A stretch of 64,000 nucleotides of DNA from Isoetes taiwanensis (taxonomy: Eukaryota; Streptophyta; Lycopodiopsida; Isoetales; Isoetaceae): the NCBI GenBank assembly GCA_021234155.1, contig JAJEKV010000002.1, positions 20,859,726 to 20,923,725 of the forward strand, written 5' to 3'. Positions within the stretch are counted from its first letter, which is position 1; each line of letters begins with the position of its first letter. Below, one piece after another: positions 35,129 through 45,921 of this stretch. The notes beneath the pieces were generated by a model. That model worked only from the letters and a program-made list of their open reading frames with translations, ran no database searches and was not told where the DNA came from. Both the position numbers and the translations under genes were made by a program.

Positions 35129-35268
35129 CGGGCATAAGCCCAACTCGTGCCATGTGACAACATATGCAGAGCTTGTTGTGGTCGTAGGGTTGATGCTTCG
35201 GGCATAAGCCTAACTCGCGCCCTGTGACATCATATGCAGAGCTTGGTGCGGTCATAGAGCTGATGCTC
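35129..35268. repeat. 70-bp tandem duplication
   Basis: Two copies (35129-35198 and 35199-35268) both begin CGGGCATAAGCC and contain CATATGCAGAGCTTG; they differ at several positions. It lies in non-coding DNA. Confidence 0.85.
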
Positions 35269-35701
35269 TGGTTGTAGAACGGGGACATGTAGATCGAGTC
35301 CCTGTGTGCTCGCCTCAATCCTGTGGGCCTTCCTCATGCCACGTTGGATTCGAGAATGGTGCATCCTATCCGTCGGAGATGGCAGACAACGATCAAAGGT
35401 GCACATTAAAAATGATCCCATGTGGGCGTATTTGTCGCCGTATATTGTCATATTCATCAACCGTCTAGCCACTGCCGGTAAACGCATATGAGTTTTGTAC
35501 CATTAGTGCGAGTACACGTATCACCAGCAATCCGATAGACGATGTCGAACCACTGAAGTTTCACCATGTACTATGTGGATTCTGGCGTTAGGGTTAGCTC
35601 CTCTATTCTGCCGTTAGGGTCATTTCGTTGTCCTTGTTTTCATTCTTAGTTTGCCGTCTCACATCTTGTAGAACCGCCTTTCTTCAGATCTTCCTCGCTC
35701 G

Positions 35702-37020
35702 TTGGAGGTGACTACCGATCTTCCATTGCTTGGCGCTTTGATGAGAACTCGGTTACAAGGTCAGAAACATCTTTTTTTGCTCGAATCCTTTTTAGGCTTT
35801 TTTTCGCCGTCTGAGACTCAAGTGATGGCAGAAGCCAATGGAGATGATCATAGCTACAATACTAGCATAAACGAGAATTTCAATACCTCCACCTGCCCAC
35901 AGACATGTCCAAATAATCTTGGGACTCAGGTGGGCAGACTTAAGTATGATGATTTTGATGGAAAGTCAGACTTGGAGGTGGAATCCACAATCCCCCAAAG
36001 GAAGCGGAGAGCCAGTGGCTTGTTGGAGCAGCCAGAGTCTCCGAAAAAATTTGCAGGGTTCGATCGCTTCTCGGTTATCGATGCCCGTGGATCTGGGGGT
36101 TGGGTTAGTATCCGCAGTGGGTGTTGAGCTGTGTGGGCACATAGGTGAGTCCATAGAATAGACTGAAGAGATTGAGTACATTCATGACACCACAGTCAAC
36201 AAATGGTTGTGCAAAATTGGTGACTGCACTGGCGCTTAGATGAAGAGAGGTGACTTGGAGAACCATCGCTGGAAAAAGCACAACTGCACTAATTGGCAGG
36301 TTCCACAGGCCAAAGGGGCGCAGGCGAAACCTTGGGAGCTTGTCGCCCAAGAAAAAAAGGTTTTCGACACCACTATTTACGCGAGGGCCCGTGATGCTGA
36401 GTGGAACATAAACCACAACATGAGAAGGAAATTGCAGAGGGCCAGGAAAAGGGCCGAGAAAATTGTTGGGGATCGGATAGATAACGGTTTCCTGGCCCCG
36501 AAGGACATGGAGAGCGACAGCTTGAGATTAAAAAAAATCAGGAACTAAAGATGCTGGATAGCCGGATGGAAGAGATAAAGAAACCGATAAGGAGAAACTT
36601 TGGTCAATCACTGTTACTAAATCAAGATCCGTCTCCAAATGTTGGCGGGGGAAAGAGGTCGCCTGTGACTGCCAAAAAAGATGAATTTGTGGAAAAACCC
36701 ATGCCCCAAATGCCTAGGAAGATTTCAAGGGGCACAAGATGTCATATCCCCTCCCCTAGATTCGATATTGATTGGCATTGTCATCTCAATACCTTACAGT
36801 TACAGTTTGTTGCCTACCTACTTTGATTCCATCTATGGTTACCAAAGGGGTTTGGAGTCGGGTATGTGGCCCAACAACCATTCAATCAGCTATCCGGTCA
36901 TGGTGACGAGTCCTATTCTGAAGATAGGCAAGTCTGCATCAGATGCTAAGTTCCACGTATGTGAAGCGGATGCCAAATCCTTCGCTACAGTTTCAAGTGA
37001 TTTCTCTTACGAGGACTGAT
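35702..37020 (+). pseudogene. Degenerate gene with interrupted C2H2 zinc finger
   Basis: Plus-strand frames from about 35843 encode a Ser/Asn-rich N-terminus, a bipartite-like basic patch (IPQRKRRASG) and, after frameshifts, a C2H2 finger: LCKIGDC, then an in-frame TAG (36237-36239), then MKRGDLENHRWKKHNC. The spacing C-x4-C-x12-H-x4-H is kept across the stop. A coiled basic region (MRRKLQRARKRAEK, about 36,420) follows. The final frame ends near 37020. It is followed by Ulp1-like exons (37218-37548), so it may be one decayed gene or transposon. Family not recognised. Confidence 0.45.
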
Positions 37021-37217
37021 GCACTAATGCCAAATGCATCGGGTCTTATTTGCTATGAGTGCCCACTATATATTTGCTCAGATGCTTTGATAGTTTGATC
37101 ACATATTGAATATCAGGCACTGACTGCAGGGTTGTAATTCACTCAATCCCAATTCAGAGAAGGTGTCACCATGTACTCATTCATCCACTTGCATTCAAAC
37201 TTTTTCTGATTGGCAGT

Positions 37218-37548
37218 AAGCAAGAGCGTCAGGGAGCATATCATCAATTCTCAAAACTTATCCCAGATTCCCCGTTCGCTAATGCCAGTTGGACATTCGC
37301 GGATGCTCGTTTCCTCTACATCCCTGTGGGCTTTAGGTAATTGAACTGTTCATATGCTCTCCCCTTTATAGTGACCCTAATTTCTTGTGGTTTCTTATCG
37401 CACTGGTTTTTTGTAGTGGACACTGGAGCCTGTTCATTTTAGTTGCGGATAAGGAGGCTTGCCATAAATTATGGCAGCCGTGCTCGTCTATACTGCATCT
37501 TGATTCCTACCAGGGCCTGCATGCATCCACAAGAGAGTTTGTCACCCT
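37218..37548 (+). pseudogene. Ulp1/C48 protease fragment (His and Asp half)
   Basis: Two segments, 37218-37339 and 37417-37548, join in frame through a GT..AG intron. They encode WTFADARFLYIPVGF, then SGHWSLFILV with the catalytic His, then SSILHLDSYQGLH with the catalytic Asp. This is the standard order in SUMO-protease-like C48 peptidases. The catalytic Cys segment does not follow here. A matching Cys-half fragment lies at 58,928-59,068. Ulp1-like domains are common in plant Mutator-like and CACTA elements, so a transposon origin is likely. Confidence 0.65.
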
Positions 37549-38659
37549 GTAAGGCTGACAACCCTAGATTATTTGAGGTGAAGTTAATCTTCCTTTCTTT
37601 TCATTTTCTGTCATTTATTTGTTTGTTATAGGTGAAGGCCATATGCATACTTTTTCTCTTAACATTTTTCTGGGTAATGCTTATGCTGAATATGATTTTG
37701 AATATGATTTTAATGACGAATAATTATATGCAGGACAATCACCATTGCTTTCCTTTGCAGATCGTGCGCATGTTAAGGAAAAAATCCCTCAAGGTTACAT
37801 CAATATTTCAGCAGAAAGCCAGAAATGAATTTTCTTCAAAACTGTTACACCTTAACAACAAAGAGTTGCTCCAAACTGTTAGATAGATAGATAGTAGTTT
37901 TAACGTCACAACAAAACTTATTGCATATATTCCAAGGGCGACACATATAATAAGGCATCACATGTCTTATGTGTTAGGACTAAGCCAAAACACATTCTAT
38001 TGTTGGCTTTGTAATGTCTTTTTCTTGATTTCTTCAGCAAGTAATATAACAGTTTATGTTATATGCAGACAAACACCATTGCTTCCCTTGCAGATCATCT
38101 GCGATCTACTACATGAGATGTTGTGTTGAGTTGCTCACTACAGACTATTAGATCTTACACAACAAAAGCTATTGCATGAAGGCCACAACACAACGAAAGC
38201 TATTACATAACTTGCAAAGACTACAACAAATATAATAAGTATGATTACGAGACATCAAACATAGATTTTAACATGATAACTGTTCAAACGAGATATAGTT
38301 TGCTGGAACAATACAACTGTAATTTATTCAAAAACAAATGGCAAGTAAGAAATGCAATCAAATGCATTTGCAATAATCATGTGCTCTTCATGGCATGCAT
38401 TACAATATGCTGCTTAATGAAACTGTTTTTTGAAGTCTGTTTCTGTCACATTGAGTGAAAGTGCAGGACCATTGCATTTTGCGACATAATATTTGATAGA
38501 ATCACAGGCTTTGTAGACATCATAGGTGTTAGGTTTCCTTACATCCTTGCATCTTGTAATGATATATCACGTCGACGTGTTCGAAATCTCTGATTAGTTT
38601 TTGCGTTCACTTACCTCAATAATTCTTCCATATTAGAGATTTCTCACCTTTCCCAAGGC
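37549..38659. other. AT-rich non-coding stretch
   Basis: It holds short ORFs and two similar segments, CAGGACAATCACCATTGCTT (about 37731) and CAGACAAACACCATTGCTTC (about 38068). Each is followed by a CAGATC word, suggesting a local duplication of about 335 bp. No gene recognised. Confidence 0.4.
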
Positions 38660-39106
38660 TTGAGGTTGGCGATCTTCATTCGTAATAGACTTGAACTTCT
38701 TAAAACAGAGCACTACCACACGCAAGTTAATCCAACACTGGAACATGGCCCACACCAGTACTTGAAAGCGCATATATCTATGAAGAAACGGAGAGCTATT
38801 GCCTCCGTGAGGACGGGGTCCCATCATCTCAGAATTGAAACAGGTCGTTGAACTACAGATGGAGGGCAGAGAATCCCCTGGCATGAGAGAATATGCCAGT
38901 GTTGCCACATGCGGACAGTAGAGGATGAGCACCATGCTCTGCAAGAGTGTCCGGCATATACACATATCCAAGCAACACATGCTGATCTTAGATGCTCTGC
39001 GGCACCGCTGCATCAATTGCTGGCATCACCAATGGTTGCACGTCTCGCATCCTACATTTTGCAAGTCTCTACTGTCAGAGAATCCCTTACAGGACAAGGG
39101 ATCTGA
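38660..39106 (+). mobile_element. Non-LTR retrotransposon fragment, 3' end of RT polyprotein
   Basis: The frames read ASVRTGSHHLRIETGR, then (after one frameshift/stop) ERICQCCHMRTVEDEHHALQ, then ECPAYTHIQATHADLR. The segment after the RT, with C-x2-C, VEDE-H and CP-Y in this order, is typical of the C-terminal zinc-binding part of LINE-like ORF2. Only about 450 bp remain. It differs from the L1-type element at 11.7 kb. Confidence 0.7.
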
Positions 39107-39271
39107 GAGCCTACTACCAGGGTTTTTCCTCCCATGTGGGGGTTTTTTCATCCCAGTAGTAGGGACACATTGTATAGTAGCATTTGTCTTTTTGGTGTGG
39201 TTTTATCTGCTTTGTGTACTGCATGTACCGTCTCATAGGTCAAGTTTGGCCTTCGCGGACGTTAAAATATA

Positions 39272-39308
39272 CTTCCTTCCTTCCTTCCTTCCTTCCTTCC
39301 TTCCTTCT
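39272..39308. repeat. (CTTC)n microsatellite
   Basis: About nine units of CTTC in a row. Confidence 0.95.
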
Positions 39309-40060
39309 TTGGATCTAACAAAGATTTTTGTGGATATGACCTATATGTTATGAAGTTGATTAATTTTCTCTATAGCAATCTTCTTCAAGTCTCACCCTAA
39401 TACACTCTTCTATAAGCTAAAACATATATACTTTTGCCTAGAGCATCAACACAAGGCACTATGTATTTGTGCTAATAATAACATTCAGTTCTATGTAAGG
39501 GCCATATTTCACTATTTATTCGAATATGTTTCCGCTAAGTACCAAGGACTTTTCAACAAATCAAAATGATGGGGTTCACATGTTCTTCTGATTGTTTATA
39601 CATAGCACGATCACTAGGTGAATCAAAGAAGCCAACGAATTGATATCCCAGACATTTGCAATACAATACTCAGAATAATAAAAAAACATGTTAAACAAAA
39701 TAGAAAGCTTGAAATCCTCTAAGAAAATTACATCTTCGAGCCTTATATAATCCATAAAAATATTACATTCATCATTAACAAATCTAACTCTCTTTCAACA
39801 TTTCTTGACTTCACTACTAACAAACGATTTCAGTAATAAGAATTGGAAATATCACTTCAATATTTATGAAGTTCCTTAAACAGACTTTTAGATAAAAATT
39901 GCATTCCATACATTTCAAGTGACAATAAATGAATCATTCCATATCTAAGGTAAATTACCTTTGTTCTTTTAGAATGATCAGTTCTATATTTGCTAAGTTG
40001 TAAATTGCTCTAACGCAAAACATTAAAAACAAAGCGACATTCTCATTAAAGATTTGATCC
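39309..40060. other. AT-rich non-coding stretch
   Basis: No ORF or repeat of interest. Confidence 0.4.
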
Positions 40061-40067
40061 ACTGCCA

Positions 40068-40470
40068 TTGCAATTATTAAATCTGCATATAAAGGGGGAG
40101 GCTGTTAATTGGAAGAGCTTCTTGGATTATTATAGAACTCCCGATGAGAAAGCAGAGGCCAGTTCTTCTAGACCCAAGAGAAAGCATAGGCAAATTCAAC
40201 CTGAGCAGGAAGAAAATAGTAAAAGTGACAGGGATGATGAAGATGATAGGGAAAATACCAAATCAGGTTCCTCTAGACCACACATTCAATCTGAACTCAC
40301 AATCAAAACAGAAAAGCAGAGCAATGTTCTGAGACCAAAATATGCCATTGCAGGTATGTTCAATTATTAGTTGTATTACAATAGAAAAGAATCTCAAGCT
40401 TGACCTAGATTGTTTCTATCAACACAGAAAAGGTAACCTCAAATCCACTTCAAGAATCAGGTATGTCTAC
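40068..40470 (+). CDS. Putative upstream exons of a small charged protein (host of the CACTA insertion)
   Basis: The 100-codon frame encodes WKSFLDYYRTPDEKAEASSS then a basic/acidic stretch (RPKRKHRQIQPEQEENSKSD). A donor follows RPKYAIAG (G|GTATGTT, about 40,352), then a mini-exon EKVTSNPLQESG between ..CACAG (40,428) and CAG|GTATG (about 40,460). A compatible coiled exon on the same strand appears at 45,779 after the CACTA element and minisatellite. The protein is not recognised. Assignment as one gene is inference from strand, splice sites and charge character. Confidence 0.35.
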
Positions 40471-40716
40471 TATCATTGTGCATCATGTTGATCGTGTTGT
40501 CATGTTGTGCCTCTATGATGCCACCTATGCATGTGTTCTATGCTACTGTGGGGCATTTCATGCAATGGCTGCCACAATGATCGATGAGGTATGTGTGGTC
40601 TGGTGAGTGGTGAGTTGTTGGCATGTTGTTTGTGGTGTAGTAATAAGAATAATGCTAGCATTTGTGGTGTGGTGTGTCTCCGTCGTAGTCACTACAAGAG
40701 AATGAGGGTTTGGCGT

Positions 40717-40973
40717 CAGAAAAATCGTCAGACAAATTGAATGATTATGTCCTGACGAATATCCTGACGAATATCCTGATGATTAAATTCCTGACGATAT
40801 ATCGTCAGAAGAAAACGTCAGTCAATCGTCAGAAATTAAACGTCACATGTCGCGTCAGAAAAATCGTCAAAAAATCGCCGATTTTTGCGTCGATGTAGCG
40901 CGAATTTTCGTCGACAAACGCGTCCGAGCCTGCGTCGAAAAAACGTCGGGGAAAAACGTCAGAAAAAAGTCGG

Positions 40974-41004
<31 letters not shown>
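40717..41004. repeat. Left subterminal repeats of the CACTA element plus poly(T)
   Basis: From 40717 to about 40,965 the words CGTCAG, CTGACG, CGTCG and AATCGTCA recur about twenty times in both orientations, the usual binding sites for CACTA transposase. A 30-base T run (40975-41004) follows at the inner edge. Confidence 0.85.
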
Positions 41005-41010
<6 letters not shown>

Positions 41011-42830
41011 TTAATCATAACAATTGATCCAAAAGCCTGTTTTGTTGCATTGGAAAGCTCTCTTATAGATCTCTGCCATGGTATATGATTGAATAAAGTT
41101 TGGTTAAATTATCTGGTTGAAAAGCTTAACCTTTTGGCTGGCTTTAGTTATGGTTTATTCAGTGTAACCTCCATTTGAAAACCTGTCGGGATTACTTACC
41201 TAGTAATTAATCTTTTGGTAAACACTATAGATAAATGTAGATTCTATAAAAGATAATAATTATGATGGTAAACTTTGAATCAACATAAGAGTTGACCACT
41301 CATTCTAAACCTTCCTTTCCTTAAGCATTGTTTGGAAGTCACTATGTTGAAGTTTAGAAGATCCCTTGTCATGGTATCTCAAAATTTAGCATCACTTTGC
41401 TCCTTTTAGTTCCATTCGCTATTCATTCTTGAACTTGTCCCTTGCGACATACCATAATCCTCTAGCCATTATTTCCATCCCTACACCCATGCCATATTTT
41501 TATCCCATGTTCACCTTTTTGTTATGAATCCACTCCTTGAATACTTTTACATAGACCATTTTCTTATTTTCCCATGCATAACCCTTGGGACTATTTATCT
41601 TCATCATTTTTGCTTTCCACCCCACAACCCTTGTTCTGTAATTTCTCACCTTTGCCCTTTTTTCCATCATTCATTTCAACCATGTTGCTATTTTCCATGA
41701 TCCATCCCTTTGAATTTTTAGCTAAGTACACCATCATTCCCATTGTCTTTTTACTTTCATGATTATTCCCCTTGCCATATTATTTTTTATCTCTATGCTT
41801 TCCTTACCATTTTATACCCTTGTTGTTGCATGCTTCCTACTTTAAATATTTCTTCATGGTCGAACCTTGCAATTGTGTCTCAAGGGCTTCCCTAGAAGTA
41901 GGTGACCTCACTCAAATTTGCCTTGCACCAAATTGTTTTCCATGGTCAAAAATATTTCATTTTTTAAAGCTCATAATTATTGGCTTATTTTAACCCCTCC
42001 AGACCATGGTCGAAGACGTCTAAATACCTTAACAAGCGAATACGATGAAAATACAAAGAAACTCTTTCTTTCCCCTTTTTTGTATGACTATGGCACTAAG
42101 GGAGACCTGGCTTTGAAGCTTTGGAGAATTTTTTGCGAACAAGCGTGAAGTTGGTAGGCCTATGTAAAGCACAATTTCATTAGTTTTGGACTTCTCGCAA
42201 GTCCACAAATATCTCAAATGGTCAATAGTGCGTCTAATATGGGGTTTTTCGCATCGAAAAATGAAGGTTTGACCTCAGAAAATGTGCTTTGATTGTGGTT
42301 TGGGGTGACGAATGACCATGATAGATTCCTTGGGTTAAGGCGAAACGATTGCCCATCATTGAATCCTTGGGGAAAAGATTCCTTAAGGAAGGCGAAATGG
42401 TTGATGCAGGTGACTTGCATGACAAAAGGTGTCCCCCAACTGGGCGGGCGCCCACAATGGTCCGCAAAAATTCCCATAAGGGCCAAACTAGGCGGGCACC
42501 CAATTTGCCCTGGGAGGTGTTGATTTGACAAATACATATTGTGTTTTGAAAATATTATATTTTCAAGGTGTAAGTTTTTATTTCTCATGAATTTTGGTTG
42601 GTGAAAGAACCTAGATCAATGATAAAACTCTAACAAAAAGGAAGGAGACCCCTAAATGTCACTACTTGATTTCGAACTCAAGGCCTAGGATATACAACCC
42701 CAAAGCCTTCACCAACAAGCCAATATGTTATTCATATTTATATTATTTAATAATTCTCAAAACAAGTAACAATTAACAGGACAATAAAAATTATTCTAAA
42801 CCTAAAACTAAACCTAAATCTAAAGAACAA
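41005..42830. other. CACTA interior without recognised coding sequence
   Basis: AT-rich and T/C-rich DNA with short ORFs. There is a local palindrome TGGGCGGGCGCCCA near 42440. No transposase similarity seen. Confidence 0.4.
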
Positions 42831-43200
42831 TGGCGGCGACGGCAGCGGCTCCTTCATCCTCTTCTCTGCCTCCTTCGTCCTTCATCTTCTTCATTCCCTT
42901 CTCTTCACTTCTGGCTTGGCGAATGGCTGAACGAAATAGAGAAGGTGGATATGATTTTGCAGCGGGCAGCTGAACTAGGTTACGATGGATTTGCAGCTAG
43001 GAATACACCTTCATTTCAACTAGATGGACTGCCTGCGGTTTGTACAGAGGTAAAACTTCATGAGTTGCAAAATAAAATACTCTACTTCTCCTTTTTCAAT
43101 GACAAGGTGTGGAGCTGGCTCTGGCCTCCGGCTATGATCTTCTGCATGTCCCTTTATTTGGTTTGATATTCAAGGATGCGCCACATCTTTATATTTCTAC
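42831..43200 (+). pseudogene. Unidentified captured exon(s) inside the CACTA element
   Basis: An ATG-led Ser/Pro-rich frame (42,831) is followed by LQRAAELGYDGFAARNTPSF to a possible donor at about 43,050. After AATGACAAG, another frame reads VELALASGYDLLHVPLF. These read as genuine plant protein but do not belong to the RecQ region. The second has a weak resemblance to the start of PRMT5-type proteins, which I would not rely on. They suggest capture from more than one gene. Confidence 0.35.
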
Positions 43201-43458
43201 CTTCTGTTTCGAATGTATCAAATACAATATGAAAACATAGACAAAAGAAACTTCTTTTGTATCTTCTGAATCTTCTAAATATTATGTATCTTCTGTTTCA
43301 AATGCTTGGAAACTTCTACAATATCAAAGCATAGACAAAAAATCTGCATACATAGACAAAAGATAGAAAGATTCAAATTACAGAAAAGTAGATATGTTTT
43401 CAAGGGAGTTCGTGGTCCTTCAGTTTGGTTTATTCTTCTGTTTGGTTTCTTGTTGCAG

Positions 43459-44275
43459 GAACGTCTGAAGAATTCATGGCCAACTGGCACTCCTTATATG
43501 CATTTAACATGTAACTGTGCGGCAGGTATAAATAAGCCTGATGTTCGATTTGTTATCCATCATTCTCTTCCAAAGTCAATTGAAGGGTACCATCAGGTAA
43601 CTTGCCAGGTAGCCTAATAGTTTCTTGTGTTTTCCATCAATCTTTAATTACGCAGGTTGCTGACTCATGTATTAGCTAATATAGTTTTTTTGGCAATGGT
43701 GATGTGGTCTAGGGTTTTAATAATTCTAGCTGAAGGCCATCAATCATTACTTTGCAGATTCGAGTAAAGCATTTGTTGACTCAAGGCAGTGCAGAGCAGA
43801 CCCCTGGTCGATCCTGGAATGCAACTGATGCAAATATTCAGCTAGAAACTAATTTGGATAACCTTTTACGCATGGTAAATAGGATAGATAGTACTTTTTA
43901 CAAACAAGCTTTTACGTTGTTGTTACTAATGGAAAAGTAGATAGTCATGCTTCCCTGACAGTTGTTTTCATGCCCCAGGTAGGTTACTGTGAAAATGTTG
44001 TGGACTGCCGCAGGTCACTTCAACTTGCCCACTTTGGTGAGAAGTTCAATCCATCAAGTTGCAACAAGACTTGTGACAACTGCAGCAAGGATGTAACGTT
44101 TGCAGAAGAAGATATGACTGTAGTAGCTGTCCAATTGGTGTAGTAGCTGTCCAATTGGTTGGAGTAAAACTTTTGTCCTAAATTTGGAACAATAGGATGC
44201 CTTATCTAACATAATGTAAAAGGCACCTTTCAACAGGTTCAACTCATTGAATCTTTGGGCCAGTGCTTCTCAGCA
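43459..44275 (+). pseudogene. RecQ (SGS1/BLM, plant RECQL4-type) helicase fragment, captured, four exons
   Basis: The exons are 43459-43596, 43758-43874, about 43979-44147 and 44237-44275, each bounded by AG and GT. Exon 1 encodes [24 protein letters not shown] (in two parts), the RecQ C-terminal helicase lobe. Exon 2 ends with NLDNLLRM. Exon 3 encodes GYCENVVDCRRSLQLAHFGE and SSCNKTCDNCSKD, the RecQ zinc-binding subdomain with its CRR and C-x2-C cysteines. The catalytic N-terminal lobe (Walker A, DExH) is absent. The arginine-finger motif (GRAGRDG) that should follow SIEGYHQ is missing because the intervening exon was lost. A 20-bp tandem duplication interrupts the end of exon 3 with a stop. 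It cannot encode a helicase. Confidence 0.85.
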
Positions 44276-44594
44276 GGTAATTTATGGTTGCTTTGTCTAA
44301 GTGGCTTTTTAAGTGTCTTTGATATATCTCATGTGCGATTCCTGTGGCTAGGTTAAAACGCACTCCCACGAAAAGCAGGCGCTCCTGCATGGAGCAGGAA
44401 AATGAAAATTGTGCATTCTCTTGGTGGTGAAATACTTGTTACTACTTGAATAAAGGAAATTTTTTCACATTCTTGCATATAAATTTGTAAGATATATTTA
44501 TGTCAATTTAAGCATCAATATATCCTTAGAATGCAACTGTGGAAGACAACTAGATTTAATTTAAACTGCAACTAAATCCAGAATATGCTGCAAT

Positions 44595-44925
44595 GTTTCT
44601 GACGAAAATGTTGATGCAGATTTTGACGAAGTTTTTGACGATTTTGCTGACAAAAATGCTGACGATTTTGCTGACGAAAAATTTGACGGTTTTCCTGACG
44701 ATTTTTCTGACGATTTTGCTGACGATTTTGCTGACAAACCCTGACGATTTTTGTGACGTTTGTTTTGACGCAAAATCGTCAGAAACCCGACGATAAACCT
44801 GACGATATTTCTGACGAAACTTCTGACGTTTTATCGTCAGATAATAGTCGTCAGGCAAATCGTCAGCCACTACGGTCCGGGCACTTGCCTGTTTTGTGAA
44901 GACTATCTGACGATTTTCCTGGCGC
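44595..44925. repeat. Right subterminal repeats of the CACTA element
   Basis: From 44598 to about 44865, TGACGA/TGACG words recur more than twenty times with TTTTGC or TTTTCC spacers, switching to CGTCAG near 44,775. They are denser than on the left side. The flank to the terminal CACTA end holds a further CTGACGATTTTCC. Confidence 0.88.
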
Positions 44926-44969
44926 AGAACCGTTAGTCTCTTGTAGTGAGTGGAGTGGGTTGTTGACCT

Positions 44970-45720
44970 ATGTTATGCCCGGGGGATTCACCTATATACA
45001 ATATGGGTATGCCATCTGCGTTATTAGGGTAGCAAGAAAACCCATAGTATACGGTCCAAAAGAACTAGAAAAATACCCATATAAAAAATATACAGGCTTA
45101 ATACCCATACCTCCCTTGATGTTATGTGGTGTATGCACCGTGTTGTGTGGTATGTACTGTGTTGTGTGGTATGTGGTGTGGTGTAGGTTATTGTGCCGCC
45201 AATAGTGGTGATAGTGCAACCTATGTTGTGTGGTGCATGCACCTATTGTGTGGTATGTACTGTGTGGTTTGGTGTGTGGTGTCGTGTACATTATTGTGCT
45301 GCCAATAGTGGTGAATGTTGTGTAGTGTATGCACCGTGTGGTGTGGTGTGGTGTGGTGTGTGGTGTGGTGTAGATTTTGTGCCGCCAATAGTGGTGAATG
45401 TTGTGTGGTGTGTGCAACGTGTTGTGTGGTGTATACTATGTTATGTGGTGTGTGGTGTGGTATAGGTTTTGTGCCACCAATAGTGGTGAATGTTGTGTGG
45501 TGTGTGGTGTGGTGTAGGTTTTGTGCCGCCAGTAGTGGTGATAGTGCGACCTATATTGTGTAGTGCATGCAGCGTATTGTGTGTTGTGTGGTGTGGTGTA
45601 GGTTATTGTGCTGCCAATAGTGGTGATAGTGCAACCTATGTTGTGTGGTGTGTACTGTATTGTGTGGTGTGGTGTGTCGAGAGTACCTTGTATTGTGTGG
45701 TGTGTGATTGTGGTCTTCCA
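44970..45720. repeat. GT-rich minisatellite, at least six variable units
   Basis: The landmark GTGCCGCCAATAGTGGTGA (with single-base variants) occurs at about 45190, 45296, 45379, 45470, 45520 and 45608, spaced 50-106 bp apart. It is separated by variable runs of GTTGTGTGGTGTGTG. The long ORFs on both strands here (Val/Cys/Trp-rich or His/Thr-rich) are products of the repeat, not genes. Confidence 0.9.
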
Positions 45721-45778
45721 TCAGTCTGTGGCTTATTATGTTAGGAGGCTGATATATATGGAGTGTTTTGTCTTGCAG

Positions 45779-45921
45779 ACTATGACAGACTTGTGAAGGA
45801 ATGGTTGGCTGCAACATCAACTAGGTTTGATAGATACAAGCAACGATTGCAAGCAAACGAGGATAGAAAAACTGATATCAATAGAAAGATTGAGTTGATG
45901 GAGCATAAAGCATCAGATTGA
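45779..45921 (+). CDS. Putative downstream coiled exon of the CACTA-interrupted gene
   Basis: After the acceptor TCTTGCAG the frame reads YDRLVKEWLAATSTRFDRYK then a Lys/Arg/Glu-rich coil and stops at TGA (45,919). It could be the last exon of the gene whose upstream exons are at 40.07-40.47 kb. The family is not recognised. Confidence 0.35.

Larger units (their letters stand above)
40690..44948 (+). mobile_element. CACTA (En/Spm) transposon, 4,259 bp, carrying RecQ helicase fragments
   Basis: The left end is CACTACAAGAGAATGAGGG and the right end, read from the other strand, is CACTACAAGAGACTAACGG: a 12-bp identical terminal inverted repeat of CACTA type. It is flanked on both sides by AGT (40687-40689 and 44949-44951), the 3-bp target duplication of this superfamily. 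Both ends carry dense subterminal copies of CGTCAG/CTGACG words. No transposase ORF was found, so it is non-autonomous. The interior holds exons of a RecQ helicase gene with introns still present, i.e. a gene-capture element. The orientation given is that of the captured gene. Confidence 0.93.

Noticed and set aside
39272-39353. Hydrophobic ORF over the CTTC tract
   Set aside because: The repeated LPSF pattern comes from the microsatellite.
45000-45760. Long ORFs on both strands (Val/Cys/Trp-rich and His/Thr-rich) over 45.0-45.8 kb
   Set aside because: They are produced by the GT-rich minisatellite; stops are absent because of composition, not selection.
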